Of a stretch of DNA of 64,000 bases, positions 24,971 to 34,032 are shown piece by piece. A program made the translations under genes and the position numbers. The stretch's first letter is position 1. Each line of letters begins with the position of its first letter. A model generated the notes under the pieces. That model saw only the letters and a list, made by a program, of their open reading frames with translations. It was not told the DNA's origin and searched no databases. The stretch is from Bacteroidota bacterium (GTDB lineage: Bacteria; Bacteroidota; Bacteroidia; Chitinophagales; Chitinophagaceae): NCBI GenBank assembly GCA_018268135.1, contig JAFDXD010000042.1, forward strand, positions 1-64,000. The letters run 5' to 3'.

Positions 24971-25600
24971 ATGGCAATTACTCCTTCTAAAGAAAATATA
25001 TTAAAAAATATAAGGCAGGCACTGAGTAACCCGGTGCCTTTGCCATTTCCGGAAAGTGAAGGGACCGATACGGTTTTTAAAAGCGCTAAAGAAGATGAAG
25101 CCATCATTTTTGCCGAAGAGTTTACAAAACTCCAGGGCAAATTTGCCTTTTGTGCAGACGAAGCAGATTTTTTCACACAATTGCATACGCTGATAAAAGA
25201 AAGAAATTGGGTAAATATATATTGTAGCGAAGAAAAATTTTTACCCTACTTAACCAGGGCCGAAATTACTCCGTATAGCAATCTTGCTACCTGCGATGTA
25301 TCTATTACAGGTTGCGAATATTTAATAGCACGTACGGGCACAATGGTATTAAGTGCTGCTCAGCAAAGCGGCCGCACCGGAAGCGTGTATGCGCCGGTAC
25401 ATATTTGCGTAGCCTACAGCAGCCAAATGCTATACGATATAAAAGATGCTTTAATTTTTTTAAAAGAAAAATACAATAATAATTTTCCTTCATTTGTATC
25501 ATTTGCCAGCGGCCCAAGCCGTACAGCCGATATTGAAAAAACTTTGGTAACAGGCGTACATGGGCCAAAAGAAGTATATTGTTTTTTAATTGAAGCTTAA
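24971..25600 (+). CDS. lutC: LUD domain protein, LutC-like
   Basis: A 209-aa LUD-domain protein related to LutC/YkgG, one of three proteins (LutA, LutB, LutC) needed to oxidise L-lactate to pyruvate. Marks are CDVSITGCEYLIARTGTMVLSAAQQSGRTGS, HICVAYSSQM and the terminal GPSRTADIEKTLVTGVHGPKEVY. It begins 5 bp after ftsH, so it is probably co-transcribed with it. The matching LutB gene is 27 kb away on the other strand (52114-53490) and no LutA is in the window. In many Bacteroidota lutC stands near ftsH or rsfS, which suggests an older housekeeping link (recollection, not tested). Confidence 0.88.
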   Translation: MAITPSKENILKNIRQALSNPVPLPFPESEGTDTVFKSAKEDEAIIFAEEFTKLQGKFAFCADEADFFTQLHTLIKERNWVNIYCSEEKFLPYLTRAEITPYSNLATCDVSITGCEYLIARTGTMVLSAAQQSGRTGSVYAPVHICVAYSSQMLYDIKDALIFLKEKYNNNFPSFVSFASGPSRTADIEKTLVTGVHGPKEVYCFLIEA

Positions 25601-25626
25601 TTTTTTTTAACTCTTATCCAGGTATC

Positions 25627-26055
25627 ATGTCAGCACCTACTTTTAATTTATTTGTATATGGCTCTTTAAGAAGCGGTTTTAGAAACCCTGCCTACGGCTA
25701 CCTTACGCAGTATTTTAAACTGCAGGGCGATGCCATAGTAAAAGGAAATTTTTATGACAACGGCAGTTACCCGGTAGCCATACCTACAGCAGAAGATTTT
25801 TTTATTAATGGAGAGTTATACCAAATAATTAACCCAGATGAGTTTAGCTGGGCTATCAACCAATTGGATGATTATGAAGGGCTCAATGTAGAAGAAGGCG
25901 AAACTCCTTTGTACAGGAGAGAGCTTGCAGATGTGTATGTAGAAGGAAAGCAAACTAAAGCATGGATATACTGGTACAATCACCCGGTAGAGGGTATGCA
26001 GTTAATAAAAACCGGCGATGTACTTAAATATTTACAAGAAAAAAACCGGCCATAA
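25627..26055 (+). CDS. gamma-glutamylcyclotransferase-like (AIG2) protein
   Basis: A 142-aa protein of the GGCT/AIG2-like fold. The active-site pocket motif is present as FVYGSLRSGFRNPAY, followed by KGNFYDNGSYPVAI and INQLDDYEGLN. The candidate catalytic Glu lies in DYEGL or in the YRRELADVYV strand. Members cleave gamma-glutamyl amino acids or gamma-glutamylamines to 5-oxoproline; which one applies here is not readable. The position between lutC and lpxH, with gaps of 26 and 45 bp, suggests co-transcription. Confidence 0.85.
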   Translation: MSAPTFNLFVYGSLRSGFRNPAYGYLTQYFKLQGDAIVKGNFYDNGSYPVAIPTAEDFFINGELYQIINPDEFSWAINQLDDYEGLNVEEGETPLYRRELADVYVEGKQTKAWIYWYNHPVEGMQLIKTGDVLKYLQEKNRP

Positions 26056-26100
26056 TTTTTTATTCCAAATTTCCAATTGCTATTCATTATTTAAAATAGA

Positions 26101-26856
26101 ATGAGTGTTGCCGCAAAAAATATTTACTTTCTTTCTGATTTTCATCTTGGGGCGCCCAATGCCGCTGCCAGCCTTGAACGTGAAAAAATAATCACCCGTT
26201 TTTTGGATGAAATAAAAGACAATGCCTCCGCAATATTTATTGTAGGAGACTTGTTTGATTTTTGGTACGAATACAAACAGGTAGTACCAAAAGGCTTTGT
26301 AAGAATACTGGGCAAGATGGCAGAGATTTCGGATAGTGGAGTACCAATACATTTTTTTGTAGGCAATCATGATATGTGGATGAATGATTATTTTCAAAAG
26401 GAAATGAACATCCCCGTTTATTTTGAGCCACACCCATTTGAGTTTTCGGGGAAACGATTTTTGATAGGCCATGGCGATGGACTTGGCCCCGGAGATAAAG
26501 GGTATAAGTTTATTAAAAAAATTTTTAGAAATAAATTTTGTCAATGGCTCTTTGGTATATTGCCGCCGAGCGCAGGTATTGGTATTGCCAATTACTTTAG
26601 CCGAAAAAGCAGGGCACAAACGGGGTTAACAGATGAAAAGTTTTTAGGAGAAGATAAAGAATGGCTTATTGCTTATTGCAAAGAAGTACTGCAAACCACC
26701 CATTACGATTATTTTATTTTTGGACACCGCCATCTGCCCATAGATTTTGCATTAAGCAATACCAGCCGGTATATCAACCTGGGCGATTGGATCAAATACT
26801 TTAGCTATGCAGTATTTGATGGCACTAATATTGAATTAAAGTATAGGTTTAGGTAG
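26101..26856 (+). CDS. lpxH: UDP-2,3-diacylglucosamine diphosphatase
   Basis: Calcineurin-like metallophosphoesterase that converts UDP-2,3-diacylglucosamine to lipid X in lipid A synthesis at the inner membrane. The 251-aa protein carries the two-metal set in order: FLSDFHLGAP (Asp, His), VGDLFDFWYEY (Asp), FVGNHDMWM (Asn, His), FLIGHGDGLGPGD (His) and FIFGHRHLPIDF (His-x-His). The FWYEY and GDGLGPGDK sequences are those of LpxH rather than of generic phosphatases. It is the last gene of the rsfS-ftsH run; an 81-bp repeat copy follows 42 bp later. Confidence 0.92.
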   Translation: MSVAAKNIYFLSDFHLGAPNAAASLEREKIITRFLDEIKDNASAIFIVGDLFDFWYEYKQVVPKGFVRILGKMAEISDSGVPIHFFVGNHDMWMNDYFQKEMNIPVYFEPHPFEFSGKRFLIGHGDGLGPGDKGYKFIKKIFRNKFCQWLFGILPPSAGIGIANYFSRKSRAQTGLTDEKFLGEDKEWLIAYCKEVLQTTHYDYFIFGHRHLPIDFALSNTSRYINLGDWIKYFSYAVFDGTNIELKYRFR

Positions 26857-26898
26857 AATGAGCGAAAAAAAAAGATTTATAAGGCCTTGATTTTTTTG

Positions 26899-26979
26899 TT
26901 ACTTTTTGTATCAAGACAAAAAGTAAATAATGAAAAACCTAATAGGAATAAAGGTTTGATATCAAAATACCTAATTCTG
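26899..26979 (+). repeat. 81-bp dispersed repeat, copy B
   Basis: Second copy of the repeat at 15032-15112 (three differences), with the same 11-bp perfect hairpin at its start (26899-26926). It separates lpxH from the next gene and ends 22 bp before that gene's TTG start, so it would form much of its 5' leader or promoter region. Confidence 0.9.
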
Positions 26980-27001
26980 TTAAAACATTATATACAATAA
27001 A

Positions 27002-27856
27002 TTGAAATTAATTTTTACATATCTCATAACGCTCCTGTGTGCCTGTACCCATGTATGTGCACAAGATGCAGCGGCTGCAGATACCGGCTTTCATCAGCAA
27101 CCGGGTATTGACAGCGTATTTGAGCATAAAACTTTTGTAAAAGGTAAGTATAGTTTTATGGATGTAGATGTATTAGACAATCTGTATGTAATTACTGATG
27201 CCAACCAGTTAATAAAAATAAATGCCAATGGAGATTCTGTAGCCTCTTTTAATGATGTAAAAAAATATGGCAACCCATCTTTTATTGATGTAAGCAATCC
27301 GTTAAAAATTCTTGTGTATTACCAGGGTTTTTCTACTGTGGTTATTTTAGACAGGCTGCTTACCCTTAGAACAAGCATCAACCTTAGAAAGATGGGCTTA
27401 TTTAGCGTAAAAGCGCTGGCCACATCTTACGATAATAATATTTGGATTTTTGACGAGCAGGATATGAAATTAAAAAAAATTGATAACGACGGTAATACAC
27501 TGATGGAAACTACCGACTGGCGCCAACTCTTTGACCCTGTGCCTTCTCCTTCTCAAATAATAGATGCAGATAACTTTGTGTATTTGTACGATGAAAATAA
27601 AGGCTTTGCCATTTTTGATTACTATGGTTCTTTAAAAAGCAGCCTTCCTTTTTTGCACTGGAAAAATATTGCCATCTCCCGTAATGTGATATATGGGTTT
27701 GATAACAATGTATTGTACAGTTACCAGCTAAATACACTTACATTAAAGCAATATAAACTACCGGATTATTTTAATAATTATTCCATAATAAAAGCTACTA
27801 ACGGCAAAGTGTACCTGCTAAAAAGCGATGGAATAGAAATATTAAAATTGAAGTAA
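27002..27856 (+). CDS. exported beta-propeller-like protein of unknown function
   Basis: A 284-aa secreted protein with signal peptide MKLIFTYLITLLCACTHVCAQ. The start must be TTG 27002, as the next in-frame Met comes only at residue 53 and would remove the signal. The body has repeated strand patterns of the kind YSFMDVDVLDNLYVITDANQL, NNIWIFDEQDMKLKKIDNDG and NFVYLYDENKGFAIFDYYG, each about 40 residues, which fit NHL/WD-like blades (four to six units). No catalytic motif was seen. It is followed after 20 bp by the MscS channel gene and is probably co-transcribed, so a role at the envelope is likely. Confidence 0.7.
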   Translation: MKLIFTYLITLLCACTHVCAQDAAAADTGFHQQPGIDSVFEHKTFVKGKYSFMDVDVLDNLYVITDANQLIKINANGDSVASFNDVKKYGNPSFIDVSNPLKILVYYQGFSTVVILDRLLTLRTSINLRKMGLFSVKALATSYDNNIWIFDEQDMKLKKIDNDGNTLMETTDWRQLFDPVPSPSQIIDADNFVYLYDENKGFAIFDYYGSLKSSLPFLHWKNIAISRNVIYGFDNNVLYSYQLNTLTLKQYKLPDYFNNYSIIKATNGKVYLLKSDGIEILKLK

Positions 27857-27876
27857 TAATTGCCAAAAAAATAAGG

Positions 27877-28995
27877 ATGATGGATTTTTTGAAACGCATA
27901 TATTTTGGAAACACAGTAGAGAGCTACCTGGTAGTATTAGTAACCATATTGGCTGTGCTTTTATTACGAAGGTTCCTGTCAAAGTACATTGCATCGGGGG
28001 TGCATTATTTTGCTAAAAAAACCTGGAGAAATATTGATAAGAAAAAATTTGTGGCGTTGGTAATAAAACCGTTGGGATGGTTTATTACTGTAAGTATAGC
28101 AGTATTGGCCATAGACAAATTAAATTACCCAGAAGAACTTCGCTTTAAAATTTACCACCATTCAGTAGAAAATATTATTCAAAAAGCCGGTGTAGTATTA
28201 ATCATCATCACATTTATCAGGCTGGTAGTGCGGCTAATAGATTTTATTGCACTCCTTCTGCAGGAAAAAACATCAGAAAATTATCAAAAAGGGAATGACC
28301 AACTGGTTACTTTTTTTCGGGATTTTTTAAAAGTATTTGTCAATATTTGCGGCCTTTTTCTCATTATCAAAGCTGCATTTAACCAGGATATTAGCACACT
28401 GCTTACCGGCCTGAGTATTATAGGCGCTGCCTTAGCGCTGGCTGCAAAAGAGAGCCTCGAAAACCTGATAGCCTCCTTTATTATTTTTTTTGATAAACCA
28501 TTTTTTACAGGAGATGTAGTAAAAGTAAATGCTGTAACAGGCACTATAGAACATATAGGCCTTAGAAGCACAAGAATAAGAACAACCGAAAAAACGCTGG
28601 TAACCGTGCCCAACAAGCAAATGGTAGATAGTGTGGTAGATAATGTTAGTTTGCGTACGCAGCGCCGTGCAGAAATTATTTTAGAAATGGCCGGCAAAAC
28701 CGGGCTTGAAAATGCTCAAAAATTTATTAGCGCCGTTAAAGAGATGATAGAAAGTAAAAAAGATATCATACAGGATTATACGCTTTTTATCAACGACTAT
28801 AGTAAAGGCAATATAACTGCTACCCTTGAGTATTTTACCGGGCCTGTAGCCATGGCCGATTTTAACCGGTTAAAACAGGAAATAAATATTCACTTAATAA
28901 AATTAAGAACAGAAATGGATATTGAATTTCCATCAACCACACCCAGCGTAAATATCATTAATGCAGAAAATGATGCTGAGAAAAATACGAAGTAG
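27877..28995 (+). CDS. mechanosensitive ion channel (MscS family)
   Basis: A 372-aa inner-membrane channel that opens under membrane tension and protects from osmotic downshock. Four hydrophobic helices precede the pore-lining TM3, seen as LTGLSIIGAALALAAKESLENLIASFIIFFDKPF with the small-residue packing of MscS. The beta domain follows with GDVVKVNAVTGTIEHIGLRSTRIRT and LVTVPNKQMVDSVVDN. The C-terminal alpha-beta domain ends near residue 360. The start is one of two adjacent ATGs (27877 or 27880). The convergent thioredoxin-fold gene ends 5 bp past its stop. Confidence 0.92.
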   Translation: MMDFLKRIYFGNTVESYLVVLVTILAVLLLRRFLSKYIASGVHYFAKKTWRNIDKKKFVALVIKPLGWFITVSIAVLAIDKLNYPEELRFKIYHHSVENIIQKAGVVLIIITFIRLVVRLIDFIALLLQEKTSENYQKGNDQLVTFFRDFLKVFVNICGLFLIIKAAFNQDISTLLTGLSIIGAALALAAKESLENLIASFIIFFDKPFFTGDVVKVNAVTGTIEHIGLRSTRIRTTEKTLVTVPNKQMVDSVVDNVSLRTQRRAEIILEMAGKTGLENAQKFISAVKEMIESKKDIIQDYTLFINDYSKGNITATLEYFTGPVAMADFNRLKQEINIHLIKLRTEMDIEFPSTTPSVNIINAENDAEKNTK

Positions 28996-29000
28996 TAAGT

Positions 29001-29510
29001 TTATTTAAGTAATGGTATAAGCTCCCGGTCCCAATGGCCTGTTTTGCCGTACTCTACTACCCTGCCCACTTCTAAGCCGTTTTTCATTACAATAATAGTA
29101 GGTACATTAGTTATGTTAAAAGCAGCAGTAATATTGCCAATAGTTTGTTTGGCCCTGTTAACTGCAAAAAAACTGATGTTGCTATCTGAAAATCCTGCCA
29201 TCTCCTGTAGTTTAAAAAATTTTGGTAAAATAAACTGAGTGTCTCCACACCAGGTACCTCCAAATATTACAAACCGGTAAGCATCTTTAGCCCCGGCCAA
29301 AGCATTTACTACAGCCGTATCTGGCGTGTAGCCGTTTTGGTTAGCCTTGTACCAGGTAAAGGCCTGATTGTTTTCCAGGGCGTATTTAGTGATGATACCA
29401 TTCAGTATTACTACTTTTTGATTGTCAACTGTAGAGGTATAAGTTGTTTGAGCTTTTAGGAAAGTTGGTAAAAGAAATGCAGGTATTAATAGAGATAAAT
29501 AGAATTTCAT
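29001..29510 (-). CDS. exported thioredoxin-fold protein with single-Cys CGDT motif
   Basis: A 169-aa thioredoxin-like protein with signal peptide MKFYLSLLIPAFLLPTFLKAQ, so periplasmic. The redox loop is FGGTWCGDTQFILPKF, where the CxxC of thioredoxin is C-x-x-T, and the cis-Pro region is present as ITNVPTIIVMKNGLEVGRVVEYG. Without the second Cys it would work by a monothiol mechanism or as a chaperone-like fold. Similar W-C-G-D-T/S proteins occur in Bacteroidota. It ends a minus-strand run with the MerR and M23 genes (gaps 7 and 11 bp). Confidence 0.8.
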   Translation of the reverse strand: MKFYLSLLIPAFLLPTFLKAQTTYTSTVDNQKVVILNGIITKYALENNQAFTWYKANQNGYTPDTAVVNALAGAKDAYRFVIFGGTWCGDTQFILPKFFKLQEMAGFSDSNISFFAVNRAKQTIGNITAAFNITNVPTIIVMKNGLEVGRVVEYGKTGHWDRELIPLLK

Positions 29511-29517
29511 ATAAGTA

Positions 29518-30087
29518 TTAAAAATTTGCTTTTAATTCGGTTAAAAAAGATTTTAATTTTTTCAGGTTTTCAATGAGAATATAATTTTCCTCCGCCTTTT
29601 TATTTTTTTTCAAAAATTCTCTGGCCCCTTCAATGGTATATTTTTTATCACGGAGTAAATGGTAAATCATTTTTAAATTTTTTACATCTTCGGGCCTGAA
29701 TAGCCTGTCGCCTTTACCATTTTTTTTGGGCTTTAATATGTCAAATTCATTTTCCCAAAACCTAATCAGCGAAACATTTACTTTAAACATTTCTGAAACT
29801 GTGCCAATGCTATAATAACTTTTTTCAAATAATACCTCATCTTCGGGTATTTCTATTAAATCTCTCACGGCATTCATGTCGCTCAGCTTCATTCTGCCAC
29901 GGGTAGATTTTTTTACAGAAGATTTTTTTTGAAGGACAGGCTCAACAGTATTTTTTTCTACGGTAATCTCCACTTCTCTTACCTCATCATCTACATTTTC
30001 TTCTTCTTTGTCAGGTACATCAGCATTGTTAACCGGCTTTTCTTCCGGCACAAAATCAAAGTTGAATGAGGATTGTTTAAGCGCCAT
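29518..30087 (-). CDS. MerR family transcriptional regulator
   Basis: A 189-aa regulator with an acidic, poorly ordered N-terminus (about residues 1-75, rich in Glu and Val/Lys) and a MerR-type winged helix at about 78-150: YYSIGTVSEMFKVNVSLIRFWENEFDIL, GDRLFRPEDVKNLKMIYHLL and KKYTIEGAREFLKK. The WEN and RLFRPEDV sequences are usual for the single MerR protein that most Bacteroidota encode near M23 peptidase genes. No effector-binding domain is visible. It stands between an M23 peptidase gene and a thioredoxin-fold gene in one transcript. Confidence 0.88.
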   Translation of the reverse strand: MALKQSSFNFDFVPEEKPVNNADVPDKEEENVDDEVREVEITVEKNTVEPVLQKKSSVKKSTRGRMKLSDMNAVRDLIEIPEDEVLFEKSYYSIGTVSEMFKVNVSLIRFWENEFDILKPKKNGKGDRLFRPEDVKNLKMIYHLLRDKKYTIEGAREFLKKNKKAEENYILIENLKKLKSFLTELKANF

Positions 30088-30098
30088 AATAAAAATTA

Positions 30099-31073
30099 TT
30101 AATCAAAGCTTTTTGCACTACCCATTGCAGCAATTTTTAATAGCCTGTCGTACTGCTCAGCATTGAGGTCGTTGTAAAAGAAATAAACCGGGTCAACCGG
30201 GTTGCCATTTATATGTACTTCGTAATGACAGTGTGGCCCGGTACTTTTGCCCGTACTGCCCACCCAGCCTATTACTTCGCCCCTGGTTACATGCTGGCCA
30301 TCTCTTACTTTTACCCTTACCATGTGGCCATACAAAGTTTCATATCCATAGCCATGATTGATTACAACATGATTTCCATAACCGTTTTCCGTATTGCCGG
30401 CAGTAGTAACGGTACCATCTCCGGTTGCATAAATAGGGGTACCCTGCGGTGCTGCAAAATCGAGGCCCTTGTGCATTTTGGCAGTACCATACACCGGGTC
30501 TATACGCATACCAAAGCCACTGGCTATGCGGCTTAGGTCTTTATTGCTTACAGGTTGTATAGCTGGTATGCAGGCCAGTTTTGCCCCTTGGTTGCTAATC
30601 AGTTTTTCTATATCATCATAACTTTTAAACTGGTAAGCAACCCTAAGCGATAAATTATTTAGCTGATCGGCAATATCTTTTCCAATAATATCATCACCAA
30701 TTACATTCACTTTAGCTATTTCATTTTTTTTATCTATGGCTTTTGCCCTGGCGCTATCGGGCAATGGATTGGCTTCAAAGATAGACCGGTACACATCATT
30801 GTCCCTTTTTTCTAATGCAGCCATTTGCTCCTGCAATGTTTTTACTTTATCATTAATAGTGCCATATCGCTCTTTAAGTGCATCATATTTTTGCGAATTT
30901 TCAATATCGGTGGGTTTAGGAAAAAAACGGTTGTATAGGTAAATGACGATGGCGGAGCTTACCAACAGGGCAGATAAAAATGCAAAAAACCTCAAAAGTT
31001 TTACCCTTAGCGGCGTTACAAGTTTTTCGTACCGCAGTGTATGCGTATTATAGAAGTATTTAATTTTTTTCAT
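30099..31073 (-). CDS. membrane-anchored M23 family peptidase
   Basis: A 324-aa inner-membrane-anchored peptidoglycan endopeptidase of the MepM/NlpD-like type. The order is an N-terminal membrane helix (about 28-49, LLRFFAFLSALLVSSAIVIYLYN), a coiled-coil segment (about 55-100, DALKERYGTINDKVKTLQEQ), and a C-terminal M23 domain. The zinc ligands are in MHKGLDFAAPQGTPIYATGDG (H-x3-D) and GPHCHYEVHING (H-x-H), with GYGNHVVINHGYGYETLYGHM between. The coiled coil plus anchor is the layout of divisome-associated LytM proteins. ATG 31073 (MKKIKYFYNTHTLRYE) is preferred over the frame-extending 31091. Confidence 0.92.
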   Translation of the reverse strand: MKKIKYFYNTHTLRYEKLVTPLRVKLLRFFAFLSALLVSSAIVIYLYNRFFPKPTDIENSQKYDALKERYGTINDKVKTLQEQMAALEKRDNDVYRSIFEANPLPDSARAKAIDKKNEIAKVNVIGDDIIGKDIADQLNNLSLRVAYQFKSYDDIEKLISNQGAKLACIPAIQPVSNKDLSRIASGFGMRIDPVYGTAKMHKGLDFAAPQGTPIYATGDGTVTTAGNTENGYGNHVVINHGYGYETLYGHMVRVKVRDGQHVTRGEVIGWVGSTGKSTGPHCHYEVHINGNPVDPVYFFYNDLNAEQYDRLLKIAAMGSAKSFD

Positions 31074-31118
31074 ACAATCATAAAACCTCAATAAGCTTTA
31101 ATACTCATGCTTAATTAT

Positions 31119-31126
31119 TAAATTTG
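31119..31126 (+). promoter_or_regulatory. possible -7 box of alaS with a long leader
   Basis: TAAATTTG followed by C matches TAnnTTTG. It would give alaS a leader of about 185 nt. A short stem (CGCTTT-GTAA-AAAGCG, 31131-31146) lies just downstream. The region 31147-31316 holds no other recognised element, and no known riboswitch was seen. Confidence 0.35.
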
Positions 31127-31316
31127 CAGCGCTTTGTAAAAAGCGTTGTATTATTTGTAATCTCAATTGTGTAAGCAGCATCTTGTATGCCATTTTGCAA
31201 AGAACTGGTTTGCATCACATACATAAAAATGAATTACAAAAAACACAGCTTTTGCAGTAGCATACAAATATAGACCGATAAATTGCAATTTACAACCATA
31301 CAAATTATTTCAAATA

Positions 31317-33935
31317 ATGACGACGGCACAAGAGATTAGGCAACAGTTTTTAGATTTTTTTGCATCTAAGCAACATTATATTGTACCATCAGCGCCAATA
31401 GTGGTAAAAAATGACCCTACCCTTTTATTTACCAATGCAGGGATGAACCAGTTTAAAGATTATTTTTTGGGCAACAAACCGGCGCCACATCCCCGTGTAG
31501 CCGATACCCAAAAATGTTTACGTGTAAGCGGCAAGCACAACGATCTTGAAGAAGTGGGCGTAGATACTTACCATCATACCATGTTTGAAATGCTGGGCAA
31601 TTGGAGTTTTGGCGATTATTTTAAACCCAAAGCCATAGCGTGGAGCTGGCAATTATTAACGGAAATTTATAAAATTCCCAAAGAGCATTTATACGTTACC
31701 GTATTTGAAGGCGATGCAAAAGAAGGCCTGCCCAAAGATGAAGAGGCAATGACGGAATGGAAAAAATATGTGCCCGAAAGCCATATTTTAATGGGAAATA
31801 AAAAAGATAATTTTTGGGAAATGGGCGATACCGGCCCTTGTGGCCCCTGCACCGAAATACATGCAGATACTAGAACGGAAGAAGAAAAAAAATTAGTAAG
31901 CGGCGCATCATTGGTAAATAAAGATCACCCGCAGGTAATAGAAATTTGGAACAATGTATTCATTCAATATAACAGAAAAAAAGACGGCAACCTGGAGCCA
32001 TTGCCTGCAAAGCATGTAGATACAGGGATGGGTTTTGAAAGACTGGTACGTGTATTACAAAATAAACAAAGCAATTATGATACGGATGTTTTTTCGGGGA
32101 CTTTAGCCGCCACTGAAAAAATAACCCAAAAAAAATATACTGCCGGCAATGATAAAATCAGCGTTGCTTTTAGAGTAATTGCCGATCATATACGTGCTAT
32201 TGCATTTACAATAGCCGATGGGCAATTGCCTTCAAACACAGGCGCAGGCTATGTTATACGCCGCATATTACGCAGGGCTGTTCGGTATTATTATTCATAT
32301 TTAGAGTATAAGCAACCGCTTTTGTACCAGTTGCTCCCTGCGCTGGCGGAGCAGTTTGCTCATGTATTTCCTGAGCTTTTAAAACAACAGGATTTTGTAA
32401 CAAAAGTGATAAAGGAAGAAGAAGAAGCATTTTTAAGAACCTTAGATAAAGGATTAAAAAGAATGGATAATATAATTGCTTCTGCAAAAAATAAAATGGT
32501 AAGTGGCCAGGATGCATTTGAATTATTGGATACGTTTGGTTTTCCAATTGACCTTACAAGGTTAATAGCTTCAGAAAATAATTTAACCATAGACGAAGCA
32601 GGCTTTGAAGCAGAAATGCAACAGCAAAAAAACAGGAGCCGGGCAGCTACTGCAATGGATACAGAAGATTGGAATATTGTACAGGAAGGAAATAGTAAAG
32701 GGTTTGTAGGATACGATTCATTGGAAACAAAAACAAAAGTACTGCGCTATCGCAAAGTAAAAACCAAGGGAAAAGAACTATATCAGATTGTACTGGAGCA
32801 AACACCTTTTTATGCCGAAAGCGGCGGCCAGGTTGGCGATACGGGAACTTTAAACATTCAAAATTTTCCGATTACCATTATTGATACAAAAAAAGAAAAT
32901 GATTTAATTATTCATTTTGCAGAAAAAATACCGGCAGAATTAAGTGGAGATGTATTGGCAATTGTAAATAAGGAAAGAAGAAAAAACATAACTGTACAGC
33001 ATAGCGTAACACACTTAATGCATGCAGCTCTCAGGCAAATTTTAGGAAAGCATGTAGCACAAAAAGGTAGTTTGGTAAATGAAGAACATCTCAGATTTGA
33101 TTTTTCGCATTTTGCAAAACTTACTGATGAAGAACTGGCAGCAGTAGAAAAAATGGTGAATGAAAAAATTAGGCAGAATATACCGGTGGTAATTAAGAGT
33201 ATGAAAAAGGAAGAAGCCCTGGCATTGGGCGCCATGGCATTGTTTGGAGAAAAATATGGCGATGTGGTAAGAGTTGTTACCATCGACCCCAATTATAGTG
33301 TAGAGCTTTGTGGTGGCACCCATGTGGGCAACACTGGCGAAATAGGGTATTTTAAAATTAAAAGTGAAAGCGCTGTGGCTGCCGGAGTTAGGCGTATAGA
33401 AGCTGTGAGTGGCGCTGCCGCAGATAAACTCATTCAATCCATATCGGCTGAGTTGTATTCTTTACGCAGCCTGCTCAAAAATCCTAAAGAGAGTATAAAA
33501 GCATTGGAAGACCTGATGGCACAGAATGGCCAATTGAGTAAAAGAATAGAAGCATTAGAAGCGAGGCAATTGGTAGCCATCCGCAGCGAATTGTTGCAAA
33601 AAGATGAAATAATAAATAATGTAACATTTATTGGCCAGGTAATAGAAGTTCCCAATGCTGATGCATTAAAAAAACTTTGTTTCGATTTAAAAAACCACCT
33701 GCACGATTATATAGTAGTATTATGTGGAAATGTAGGAGGCAAGGCGCACGTAGCCATTGGGATAAGCGACACTGTAGTAGCTGCCAAAAACCTGGATGCC
33801 GGCAAAATAATAAAAGAATTGGTGAGCCCTGCAATAAATGGGGGCGGTGGCGGACAAAAAAACCTGGCAACAGCCGGTGGGCAAAATGCGGCAGGGTTTG
33901 CGGCTTTGATACAGCAAATCAAAGAGTTGTTATAA
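31317..33935 (+). CDS. alaS: alanine--tRNA ligase
   Basis: Charges tRNA-Ala. The 872-aa protein is full length. The class II catalytic core opens with TAQEIRQQFLDFFASKQHYIVPSAP and has FTNAGMNQFKDYFLG, RVADTQKCLRVSGKHNDLEEVG and HHTMFEMLGNWSFGDYFK. The editing domain carries HSVTHLMHAALRQILG (H-x3-H) and LCGGTHVGNTGEIG (C-x3-H), the zinc site that clears mischarged Ser and Gly. The C-Ala part ends with the Gly-rich GGGGGQKNLATAGGQN. It stands alone; a small gene follows 97 bp later. Confidence 0.97.
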   Translation: MTTAQEIRQQFLDFFASKQHYIVPSAPIVVKNDPTLLFTNAGMNQFKDYFLGNKPAPHPRVADTQKCLRVSGKHNDLEEVGVDTYHHTMFEMLGNWSFGDYFKPKAIAWSWQLLTEIYKIPKEHLYVTVFEGDAKEGLPKDEEAMTEWKKYVPESHILMGNKKDNFWEMGDTGPCGPCTEIHADTRTEEEKKLVSGASLVNKDHPQVIEIWNNVFIQYNRKKDGNLEPLPAKHVDTGMGFERLVRVLQNKQSNYDTDVFSGTLAATEKITQKKYTAGNDKISVAFRVIADHIRAIAFTIADGQLPSNTGAGYVIRRILRRAVRYYYSYLEYKQPLLYQLLPALAEQFAHVFPELLKQQDFVTKVIKEEEEAFLRTLDKGLKRMDNIIASAKNKMVSGQDAFELLDTFGFPIDLTRLIASENNLTIDEAGFEAEMQQQKNRSRAATAMDTEDWNIVQEGNSKGFVGYDSLETKTKVLRYRKVKTKGKELYQIVLEQTPFYAESGGQVGDTGTLNIQNFPITIIDTKKENDLIIHFAEKIPAELSGDVLAIVNKERRKNITVQHSVTHLMHAALRQILGKHVAQKGSLVNEEHLRFDFSHFAKLTDEELAAVEKMVNEKIRQNIPVVIKSMKKEEALALGAMALFGEKYGDVVRVVTIDPNYSVELCGGTHVGNTGEIGYFKIKSESAVAAGVRRIEAVSGAAADKLIQSISAELYSLRSLLKNPKESIKALEDLMAQNGQLSKRIEALEARQLVAIRSELLQKDEIINNVTFIGQVIEVPNADALKKLCFDLKNHLHDYIVVLCGNVGGKAHVAIGISDTVVAAKNLDAGKIIKELVSPAINGGGGGQKNLATAGGQNAAGFAALIQQIKELL

Positions 33936-34032
33936 GCTGCTGAAAATTATATGGCAAAAAAACATTCTTTGTAATAAAAATATCCACATTTTTTGATTGT
34001 AGTATCTTTTTTGCATAAGGCAAAATAAAAAC

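Noticed and set aside
26080..26619. 179-codon open frame antisense to lpxH
   Set aside because: Hydrophobic/basic random-looking product overlapping conserved metal motifs of LpxH.
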